DNA of 64,000 nt from Amphiura filiformis (Eukaryota > Echinodermata > Ophiuroidea > Amphilepidida > Amphiuridae). Below are positions 13,501-25,500 of the stretch, in pieces. Numbering within the stretch: the stretch's first letter is position 1; each line of letters starts with the position of its first letter. The stretch is taken from contig NC_092647.1 in NCBI RefSeq assembly GCF_039555335.1, forward strand, positions 14,742,094 to 14,806,093, in the 5' to 3' direction. The position numbers and the translations under genes were made by a program. Under the pieces are notes generated by a model that saw nothing but the letters and a program-made list of their open reading frames with translations, did no database searches and was not told where the DNA came from.

Positions 13501-16500
13501 GACCCAGTTCCAGTTGGTGAAAGTGTCTTAATGACACTCAAAGAATCAACTGAGTTGTCAAGGGAAGGGGATGTTGAGGAATCATCAAGAGACAAGCATG
13601 AGGAAGTAGCTCTTACAAAGTCAGATGCAGGAGGAGAACTAGCAGGACATGGACAGACTGATGATGGTAATCATGTTAACATTGCAAAGGAATCAAAAGA
13701 AGAAGCAGATACAAATATTGAAAACATTGGACTTGAATCGAGTGACAGTGGAAACATGATGAAGTCCCCTGGACCTGCTCTGCCATCGGACAAACTCTCA
13801 GAGTCTATAGTTCCACACGAGGAGGAACGCAAAGAAGATTTAACAACAGATACGGTTAGCTGTAAGTCGCCAAAGACACAAGAAACGGATGGAATAGATA
13901 ATACTTCTTCATCAAACTTGCATGCTACCCCGGAAGCAATTGCAGTGCCATCTTCAAATCCTACAACTCCAGAGACACTCCCATCTGAGGAACCAAGTGC
14001 AAATGATGTCATAACTGAACAATTAGATGATGAATCACAGACATTGCAGAGTACAAGTACTGAAAGCAATGTGAATGATTCATCTGTAGTTGAACAGGTC
14101 TCGTTTGAAAGAAATACAACGGTGGCAGTGTCAGATACAAAACAGGAGATGTGTGGTGTCGATGGTGAAATTCCTTCGACATCTAACTCTGTCTTGCAAA
14201 ACGAAATTCCTCCAGAACCACCAGATAATTTAATACCAATGGACAAAGAGCTTGAACAAAGGGATGAAATGGATGTTTCCAATGATGTAACTCAGCCAAG
14301 AGAAGATGAGGTGAACGCCACAGATGCTGCACCTATTCATATGAACAACTCAAATTCAAATAGCCCAGATTCAGCAGCTACACATTTGGAAACGACTGAA
14401 ACAGTTCGACTGAATGAATCTGTTTTACAAGTAAGAACTAGCCTCACAAGTGAGGAGTCAAATCCTAGCGATGGCGATCAGCAGACGCAAGGGGAATCGA
14501 GACCTCTAGTAGTTGAAAGCAAAGCTTGTGAGGGTGTATTTTCTACTGAAATCTCAGATTCTGTGGATTTAACTGCCAATGAGACGGCCACAGCTGAATC
14601 ACAAATGGAAATGGATGATATACCACATTCGTCATCTCAGTCAAGTGCTCCCAGTGAAAATACATCGGAAGAGCATGGATGCCAACCTGTTGTCGAGACA
14701 TCCAGTAGTATTAATTCTCAGCCGGCCTTGGAGACAGCCTGTAGTACTGAATCTCAGTCTGCCTCAGAAACCAGTACAACATTGTCATTAGCTAATGCAA
14801 AAGACTTGGATATGCTTTGTGAAAGAACTAAAGCTGAAGATAATGTTCAAGGCGGGTCATTACAAAAATGTAATGACAAAGCCGAAGGATTTCGCATTAC
14901 ACCACAAGAAACTAAGCCTAGTGGTGACAGTGTTTCTAAGAATATGAGTGAGGAAGTATGTTCAGCTGAGCATTGCTCGAGTGAGAACGCAAGTACGTCT
15001 GAGAGTAAAGAAACTGTGCCTGATTCTCAGGCTCGGGAACCTGAGAATCAATTGTTGGAGAAACTAGACTTCAAAATATCAAAAGATACTACTACTGAAA
15101 CCCACACTGCAATAGAAATAGAATTAAGAACTAAGAAATCAATACAAGAGGTACCAGAAATGGTTGCCAGGAACACCACAGATGGTGTCCCTTCTTCGGA
15201 TTCATCTTTCGAAACAAAGAAAATTACTCCGGATGACAAAGAGAACCAAGAAACATCCGGAATTGCTGATGTTGATTCAAACGAAGAGTCAGTCGAAGGA
15301 TTTGACACTGTGAAATTACCTCAATTTGTTTGCGAGGATAGAACTATTTCACCCAAGAGTGGTTGTGTGTTGGATACTCACAGTATTTCATCATCGGTAA
15401 GTGACCAATGTACTTCGGCTTCTGGTAAGTCTTCCACAGAGGCTGTTCAAGCCAGTGTTTGCTTAAATGTCGGTGTTGAAGTGCCTTGCGAGCCAATGCC
15501 AGGGGATCTTAAGGAAGATTATAGTCAGAGTGAAATGGATAGAACATCAATAGAAACCGGTGGTTCTTCAAACTCGGAAATAATTGATGCAGCAAAAAGT
15601 GCGGATGATTCGCAACTGTCCACAGATCATGATAGAATGGGAGAAATTGAAGAAACAACACAATGTGCAAATACAAACTCAACTGAACTGACAGGTTCTC
15701 AAGTGTGCGATGCCAGTTCTAAAAAATGTGACACTGTTGGTACAACTGGTACGGAAGCCAATAAGGACATGCCATGTCATCCATGTGATGAAAAAGAACA
15801 TGACCATGCAGAGGAACAGGCTGATAGCAGCACAGGGGTTTCATCACCGTCAAAGAAACAAGATGCATCTGAAAATCTTGATTTTTGTGATAAACAGGAC
15901 GAAAACATTCTCACAGAGGGAAATAGCAGCAGTGTAAGAAGCCCAGAAAAAAATAGCGAAACAAGTTCACATGAGACACGTAAAAAATGTGACGAGTTGG
16001 AAATAGATAGACCAGTGAAAGATAAAGAGGGTGTTGTAATTGAATCCGAGCCTCCGCAGAATGAAGAATTAACTGCTGACCGAAAGTTGGAGGATACTAC
16101 AGCAAATAAGCGGACTGAAGCACCAAGTTATCACAAGACAGAAGAGGGGTCTTTGGAGAAAGATCAAAGCTTCACTTCAGCAGAAATTTCCAGTGAGGAG
16201 CATGAAAGTGGCAGTCTTTCAGAAAGCAAGGGTCTTGAGATGCAAAATTCAACATCTGCAGCTACATCTCCCTGTGAAAATGACGCAGGCGAGTGTTTTG
16301 GTCAGAATTGTGCATCCGACAGTAAGTGTGAGAATTCTGTTGATGCGGAGGTGCCAGAGCCGGTTTCACATGATGGTGATGGAAGAGATTATGGATCATT
16401 GGAACCAACTGATCCTCCTATTGAGGAAGCTCAGTTCAATCATGATGAGCAGACTGATTATGACGAAGAATCGGATCATTCTTGTTCGAAGCCACTTTTG

Positions 16501-19500
16501 CTTGGGAAATCTACAGAGCCATTGTTTCTGGACACATCTGAATTTGCCGTCAAAAAGAGGTATGAAGCCGATGATCATGAGATTACAGAAAATGGCATGG
16601 ATATGTTCCATGACGGGAGCGATACCCCGGATGTGGAAAGTTTTTCACAAAGTGATGAATCCGATGACAGGATAGAAATGTCTTTCGATGCTGAAAACAA
16701 TGACGAATCAACTCCGGTGCTCTTCCAGAACTGCAGTCGGTGCCCAGTCCAGAAGGGGTAGGAACATCGATACCATCTACCAACGATGAACATGGTGAAC
16801 TGGAAATGACCAATAACATTGACCACAATGCTTGCACCACATCACGAGGACCAACTCTACGAAGTGAATCAAAAGAAAACATCACTCCGGACAAAAAGGG
16901 TGATGATGATGACGAGGAGGAGGATGAAGGGGTGAGAGGTGAGATGGATGGTTGCCATGGTAGTCATGATAATGATGTTCTGGAGGAGATGGCTGACAAC
17001 AGTGATATACAGGATGGGTCTTGTCAAGGTAAGAAGAATACTTAATGACAATGTACAATCTGTTACAAATAATATTTCCAAAAGTTTAAACTGACTTTCA
17101 GCACAAAAATTCACTAACCTTGAATTTTCAATGTGTGACACACATCTTCATCAGAAGAATTCCTAAGATGTTGTGAATGGACTTGCCCTTTTGTTGACCA
17201 TTGGCAACTTTTGGTCGAATGAGGGCGTTGTATAAGGTTGACAATTCCAGTCCTTGATCGCGATTTAGTTATGGCGATTTCTTCTTGATCTGGACAGCAG
17301 AGGGTTTGCGGCTGGGGGCAGTTAACTTGTGCTCCTTCAGTCTATCTCCGAGTTGTGTACCTGTCTGGCCGATGTATGAACTTGTACAATCGCTGCAGGG
17401 AATCTCATAAACCACAACTGATTTTTTCTCAGTTGGCCTAGGATCCTTAGGTGAGACTAATAGTTTTCTCAGCATATTGTGCGGTTTGAAACTTGTGGCG
17501 ACACCGTATTGTAGCAGAGCACAAAACAGAATCTCACCACAACATTGACTGGGAATCCACAAAGGTGTTAGCCAAGGATGATATAGTATACCCCCATTTA
17601 CTGCAGGAGGCCATCCAGAGCAAGAAGAAATCACCAGAACTAAATCGCAATCAAGGACTGGAATTGCCAACCTTATACAACGACCTCGGTCGACCAAATG
17701 TTGCCAATTGCACAACAAAAGGGCAAGTCCATCACAACATCTTAGGACTTCTTCTGATGAAGATGTGTGTCACACATCGGAAATTCAAGGTTAGTGAATT
17801 TTTGTGTTAAAAGTCAGTTTAAACTTTTGGAAATTGTTTATTACCAGCACGTATGAACTTACATTCGAATATTATTGTACACATTGAAAATTAATTGTCC
17901 TATTTGGGAAATTCAAATGAAAATTATGCCTAATGTATGTCCTTGAGAAACTATCAGGGTGCACCCTATGAGTTTGTCCAGAGAGGTTAAGATTAGACAC
18001 ATTTTCACCAACGAAATGGTGAAGTGTCGAGGAGGGTAGGCTCAAGACTCATGTAATTCAATCACTCAATCCATCACCTGTCACTACTGCCTTACCATGT
18101 CCACCTCCTCCTTTACCACCTCTCGTATCAACCTGGTTGGCACCCCTCTGGAAGCTACAATCAATGTCATTGGTTCCAGGGGTGTGAAATCTCCGCTACA
18201 GAGCGGAAATCCGCTTTTTTCATTTTTCTGACCGATTTCAATTTCAGCTTTTTTAAAACATCAAAATCAAAATAGTGTCTGTGCACTTCTGATAGCATTA
18301 CGTGTTGCAATAAAACGACTGGAAATAAGATTAACTATGCTTGAAAGGTTTTGAATCCGGGTCATGAAACGCAGGTCATATATAACATCATCGCGATATT
18401 CTTTGATTCCTCATTGTGTAATACGTTTGTTTTGGAACTGCGCCCATCGGATGATGTTAAAAATGGCGCCATGGTCGCTGTGGGGAAATACGAAATAGTG
18501 ATTTACAATCCAAACCATCCATCGGAAGTTTCACATTGGATTTCATAAAAAGCATATGGACTTAAGAGAAGATATAACATGGCTACCATACAATGTAATT
18601 TTGTCGAAGCGACACTCGCGTGGTGAAATCGCTGAATAGCATTGAATTTGTACTGTAGTTTGGTAGGTAAATTTTCCGATTTTTTTTCGAAACCCACTGG
18701 TTGGTAAATTTTCCGATTTAAAAAAAAAGCCATTTCACACCCCTGTGGTTCCTGATCATGTTATGTTAGATGTGATGCACATTATGGAAACAATCATTTT
18801 TGGCACATTCCCTTTCACAAATTGTTTGTGACAAAGACTTATGTCTATCAGATACCAGACCTTCCCCAGCAAGGCAGACATTCCATTGTATTGTTACAGT
18901 AACTCTTCACTTCGTTTTTGAGTCCTATGTTACCTATGATACCTGTCAATCTTAAGCCTGCTTTGTAAATTGTTATCCTTTCCAAGTTGGCAACAGATTT
19001 TGTCACTCACAATATGCTTCATGCTTCGTCATCAATTTGCTGTAGACGAAGTGTTGTAACAGGATAAATTACCATAGCAAAGTGTCTACACAAACCTTGT
19101 GGCTGTTTGAATTCTCCGGCAAAGTGAATTTCGGGGCAAAATTGGAAAATTGGGGGGGGCAAGAAAAATATTTGGGGACCCCCTAGCGCCGCCACTGATC
19201 CCATCAGGTGCGAAGCGAAACATGGACTCGCATAATGTGAAATTTCTGTAGAATAACAATCCAGATTTTTATCCCTGTTCTTTGATAATCTACATTGTAA
19301 AGGAACAATATGGTATGATGACATCAAGGCAGTTAAGCGAATGCCCTGTGTCATTACTCCTTCAGTTCTCAGACACCACCGAACCACACTATCTGAAATA
19401 AATGGGAACCTCAAAAAAAAAAAAAAAGCGCTGGTGGCATTGAAGTTCACTTTCAAAGGGTGCAGTTAGGATAAAATGTTTTCCTAATATTTAAATGGGA

Positions 19501-22500
19501 CTAACACGACAGCTTTATGTTATTCACAATATTACGGTAATGGAAGAAAAAGTGCAAATGTTCATCGTTTTTTTGGCACAAATAATTTTGACAAATAGTG
19601 AAGTCACAAATATAAACATCAATCTCCTAATGTGCATATGGCTGCCATTCCTCCAACTAACAAATTACTAAAACAAGCGTATACTACAAATGGAGTAACT
19701 ACAGAATACCCCGCTCAGGGTGCCTAACCCTAACCCTAACCTAACCCTAAGCCTAACCCTAACGCTGTGTTGGGAGGTGAGGTGGGTATTCTGTAGTTAT
19801 GCCCTACAAATATTATTGTAAGACCAATGTATTGTATTAATGTAGCTTTCATCAAAAACACACTATATGCTTGTAGGGGTGGTTTTACGGTATGACGTCT
19901 ATGGATGATGAAATGTCTAGTGCAGGGCAATACATTCAAATATGTCTGTGAATAGTACAAACACACTGCTATGGTAATTAACCCTGTTACATCACTACCT
20001 ACACGATGAACAGTTAGTGACCCATCCTTTTCAATACTGTGTCATTTCAATACTGTAGCCAATAAGCCAATACTGTAGTCATGCAACGAGATTCTTTGCA
20101 TCTTTCTATGACAGACCCTGATGAACCAGAGTCTCCAGAACCAGTGGTAGCAGCACCACCAATCTCAAGAGAGTTAGAAACAGGTGACCTAGTGTGGGGT
20201 CAAATCAGGGGGTACCCCTCATGGCCAGGGAAGTTAGTCAGCGATGCGGATGTGAGAAGCACAACAAGAAGGGAAACTGGAAGGGGCACCAGGCGAGAAG
20301 AAGGAAAGGTAAGATCGGGAAATTCTAGAAGCTCAAGAAATGTGAAAAAAATCAATGATACCCATTGAACCCTTCCTGTAACTTGTTCCCAGATGGAATA
20401 AACATTGGACACGCAAGTGCTCGGCCACCTTGGCCAATATTCAGGAAGTGAGTCTTGCTGTTACCCAGTTACATGTCTGTTAACCCCATGAGAACTACCT
20501 GCCGATTGGCCAAAAGGAAGTTTTCATTATTGATTGGACCAATCAGCACCATTGTTCGAATAATTTCACCAACCAAAAAAATTGGGGTGAATTATTGGCA
20601 AAGCTCCATTCTGATTGGTGATTAAATTGAAGATGCCACGTAATTGACCAATCAGAGGCAATGTTAGATCGGCAGGTAGTGCTCAGGGGGTTAAAAGGGC
20701 CTCTATGTGATCCACAGCCTCATCCCTCCAACATACTCCAAAACAGCTGAGATTTTTACACCATTGGAAACCTTGGACTACGTAATGTTTGTACATAAAC
20801 GTTCTTGCAGACTTGGTTGTTTGCAGTGGCGGTGCCAGGAATTTTTTCAGGGGGGCGGGGATTGAGGGAGCATAGTGAATTTCAGGGGGCAAAATCAACA
20901 AATTTTATAAATTACCAAATTACAAAAAGTGAAAATGTTTGTAATTTCGGTTTTTACTGGGGGACAACAGGGGCTAAGAGTTCTGACTGGGGAATTTGCA
21001 TTTGCCCTCCCGTGGTGCCGCCTCTGGTTGTTTGGCAAAGATATTATTCCATTATATATTTTCCGGCTGTCAACAGCCGATAGCCCAAAATACAACACAG
21101 TGGACAATGTGGCACTGTATTATATGTAATCATTAGGCTTGTTATCGTTTCATTTTTCTTTGGCGACATGTCGCCAAAACTCTGAATCCGATGTTGAATC
21201 TTTGTCGACAAACAAGTGAAAAATATAGTCTTTATAAAGCTTCCGAATTTAGCACTCAATGCGTTATTTGTGCATCCATGACGGCCGACGATGGCGAATT
21301 CTATGACCCTAAAATAGCACTTGTTACCTGTACGAGCGGTGCCGAACTTTATCCTACCATATTTCCCTTGAATGAATTGACTTCTTCCAAACATTATTCT
21401 TGTTGGATGGCTTCATTTATTTGCTTTTTCTCCTTATTTTGAGGATTTATTACGATGATTTACAAGGTCAAATTAATTAAACAGTGAAAGCATGCAGCGA
21501 TGATGTAATGACGTGTGCAGGGGACTCCCCAAAAAGCAGTTCAAAAGTGGAAGGAAGGACTTCGCTACAATATGACTATATTATCATGAACCCAATCAAC
21601 TCATTGCCGTATCATCTCACTTTTTAATTTATATTTAAATAAAACAGCTAAATAATAATCCAGAAGCTGGCCAAGAAATATAATTACATCTTTACAAGCA
21701 GTATTAAAACATCAGCTTGCCCTCCCAGTGCCTACACGGTAATAATGGACTGACCCATGAGTTACGACATGACGAGTTCGCTATTAATAGCTCAGTGGTT
21801 GCACCACATATACGTGGGTTTCACTCAGGGCCAATCGCCATGTACAGTACATCGTACATGCACCTCATTATAAATGAACGGCATTTTAACTCGGATCATG
21901 GCAATTCTATTGGCGTTATCATGGACATGGTATGCCTATACCCGTCCAAGTGTAAATATATTAATTGGCTTCCCTTTGTTTTTTGTAGGGTCATTTTGTC
22001 TAGATTGTGAAGCTCTTGGTTTTATATTTTTACTACTAATTACTAGCCGTGCATGATTTATTATTGATTACTATTTTGTCGACAGTGACATGGTGATAGC
22101 CTCTACTTATCGACTGTCGGAAAAATCTCAAAAAAATTCATTGTTGACAATATTGGCGACAGTAGCTCTGTCGATAACAAGCCTAGTAATCATGCATAAC
22201 TTGCAAAACAATCATGTCTGAATCAACAGATATTTTGGAAATCATTTTTTTGTTTGTAGATATCTATTGAAGCATACCTTAAAATATGGATGCAAATATC
22301 ACAAAATAAACCCCGTTAAAGAATTTCTCCCACTTGCAGCAAATTAAACATGTGAGTTTTGATTTCTTTCAGGTGTGGGTGATGTGGTTTGGAGACCATA
22401 GTTATACTCAGGTAGAAACAGGCAAACTGAAGACACTCTCAGAAGGTCTTGAAGCACACCACAGAGCAAGGAAAAGAAATAGAAGGTACGTATTATTGAG

Positions 22501-25500
22501 TTTTTGTAGTCATAACTTTCTCTCAGTTTGCTTTAGTGTTGGCATTGGGAAATATTAGGCAATTTTCCTGATTTCTTATTTTGATGAGTTGGGGAAAAGA
22601 CCAAGAATGGGAAATGTCTTCCCCCCCCCCCAAAAAAAAACCCAAGCAAACAAACTTATTTGGTCAATGGAAACATACATTCTCAATCATAAGCCAGCTA
22701 ATACTATAGTAGGTGTGAAGAATTTTTGCTGGAAGTCATGCTTCTGAAGGAAAAGCGTGACTTAATGGTTTGAAACAAAAAAAGTCTAAACGTTTGGATG
22801 CAAGGTCATTCACAAATACCAGATGATCATTAGGCCAAAAAAAAAAAGATTGTTTGCTTGTCCTCCACTGACTGACCCTAATCTGGAAAATCTAGAAAAA
22901 AGGGTTTTTTTGTTTTGTTTATGGTACAAATGAATACCGACCCTAATTTTGGAAATTCCAGAAAAAGGTGGTGTTTTTTTTCAACACTTTTGACATGTTT
23001 TTTTTTACAGTTTCTACACACTTCAAAACTGTTTTAAAAACATGAATGAAGTGGTATATAGTTGAGAAATATCACAATTCACAATTATTTGGGCTAATTA
23101 AAGGCATACAGTCATACTATGACCTTTAAAAATAAGGAAATCCCAACAAACTGACCCAATTCTGAAAAAGTTCTGGAGGACAAGCAACTTTTTTTGTCTT
23201 ATGTCATGTATGAGGACATCTAAATTATGTGAGCACATTTTGTAGTGTCCTCATATTTTTTACAGAATAAAGTGTGTAAAATATGCTAATGTATGCAAAT
23301 TTATGGTAACTAGTATGGAATAAACACAAACATTCATATATTTAGGGTTTTTATTCCATAAAAATGAATATTTAAAAAATGAGGACACTATTTTAGAATC
23401 AACATGTCTAACACCCTCTACTACAATAATTGCCTAAGTCATTTTTGTAATTTTGAGAATAGAGTACAAAATATGGTTCAAGCATGCATCAGTTACGTAA
23501 TCGCTATTTCTGATCCCTTTCGTTTGTCTCATCATTTGTTCTTGTGCAAATATTGGTGAATAAATATGTTAAAATGCATGCTTGAACCATATTTTGTACT
23601 TTATTCTCAAAATTATAGAAAATTACTTGGGCAATTAGCGTTGGCTGATGATATATAACATAAAGCACAGCATGTGGGTGGCATACCTATTGTGAAATAT
23701 TGTACCAAAATGAATAGTTAAATCCAGATGGTATTTCATAAGTGTGAACCAAAATCACATTATTTATTATTTGACCCCGCTTGCAAATGACCCATTTACA
23801 GGCATCTACACCTTGTGAGGACATTTTAAGTGCCCTCAGATTTTATATTTGTTATGAAATAAAGTGTATTAAGGGCAGAGTAATGGGAGAGAACATGGAC
23901 CTTTTCGAGCTTCATTATTTCTGAATTGTATGTCCAAAGTATATAAAACTATACATTTTTGGAAAGGAAATGAGTCAAGGAATCCCATGGTGACGTCAGA
24001 TTTGTTCAAAAATCTCACGCTTTTGAAAAAATCACAAAAATTCACTTTTTACCCCAATTTTTTGTGACAACTTAGAAAAAAATCCGTTAGAGTAAAAAAA
24101 AATTCAGTTAGCTTTTCATGAAGAAGAGACATGAACTTAGGGAAGGTTTTTTTATTTTTTTGAAATTCGTCTCTTTTTTTGTAATATTGAATAAAACATG
24201 TGAAAAAAAGCCATTTTGTCAATCTTTTAAGCTAAAAATTGCACATAATGGTGTATATTTTTGTTTAAAACAAATATTTTGAAAAAATGAAAAAAACCTT
24301 CCCTAGACTTTGATGTACTCTAAAGAATAGTGCAAAAAGTTTACCCTTTGCTTGCATATTTTTCGAGTTATCTTGTCACAAAAAATCGCGAAATAATGAA
24401 AAAAGTGAACTCTGAGAAATCGACGTTTTAGTAAAAAATGTCAAAATTATGCACAAAAGCGTCCTTAAATTTTAAAACGGTAAGACTTTCACACTTGTAA
24501 AAGCTGTATCTGGTGCATGGTCTAAATATGCATCTTTTGCACCAATGAATCTATAATCTCTGCTTTCAGTGCGCCAAAATTCAAAATAATTAAAAAATCT
24601 AAGTGGCATTTTGAGTGCATGTGACTTTTTAGAGTTGAAAAGAGTGAAATAAATCAAGCAAAAATACGAATAAATATTAGCAAGTTGTATTTTATCAGTT
24701 TCAAGTGAAAGAATACATCTTAGTGTTGATAAATATCAAAAAATCTCAAATTCGGTCGTGGACGAATGTGTCTTCCATTTCTCTGGCCTTAAGTTGTTAT
24801 CTTAATTGATCTCCAAACTGATCTTGTATACTTGTGTGTTATATGTTGTTTGTACTGTTTACATGAGATTTAAGTCATGTTTATCAGGGACAGTCTGTGT
24901 AGCTCAGTGGTTAGAGCTGTTGCCCTACCATTTGTAATGTCATGTTTAATTGTGCTAGTGTGCCATGCATGAATCTTCTTTCTCCTGTATGAAGGGTGCT
25001 AATTTGTGATAATTATTATGAATATTTGAAAAATTAATAGTTTAACCCTGATGACAAGTCTATAAAAGAGTGAACCAATATGACACAAGGTAATTATTAT
25101 GGAGCCAAGCTAAATATTCATATTTTATAGCTTTATTCTGTAAAAATTAATATTTATAAAATTATTAGTTGAACCCAGATTACTGTCCAAAAGAATGGAC
25201 CAAAATGACATGAGCTTTATTCTGTAAAAATTAATATTTATAAAATTATTAGTTGAATCCAGATTACTGTCCAAAAGAATGGACCAAAATGACATGATGT
25301 AAATATTATGGAATAAAGCTAAATTATTCCTATATTTAGCTTCATTCTGTGAAAATGAATATTTAAAAAATGAATAAAACCTGTTTAACCCTGCAAATGA
25401 CGGACTAAAAGAGTGAACCAAAATGATGTATTGTAATTATTATGAAATATAGATAAGTATTCACATAATCTTATTCAACTTTATTCTGTAAAAAATGAAA

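Noticed and set aside
13671..14282. 203-aa open frame on the minus strand
   Set aside because: It is antisense to the acidic Ser-rich exon 3 and simply mirrors its codons; no start context, splice signals or domain.
24891..24945. Possible tRNA gene
   Set aside because: Only the D-arm/A-box half is present; no B box or matching acceptor stem.
25125..25421. 98-aa frame with an internal protein duplication
   Set aside because: The duplication reflects the satellite unit, not a gene.
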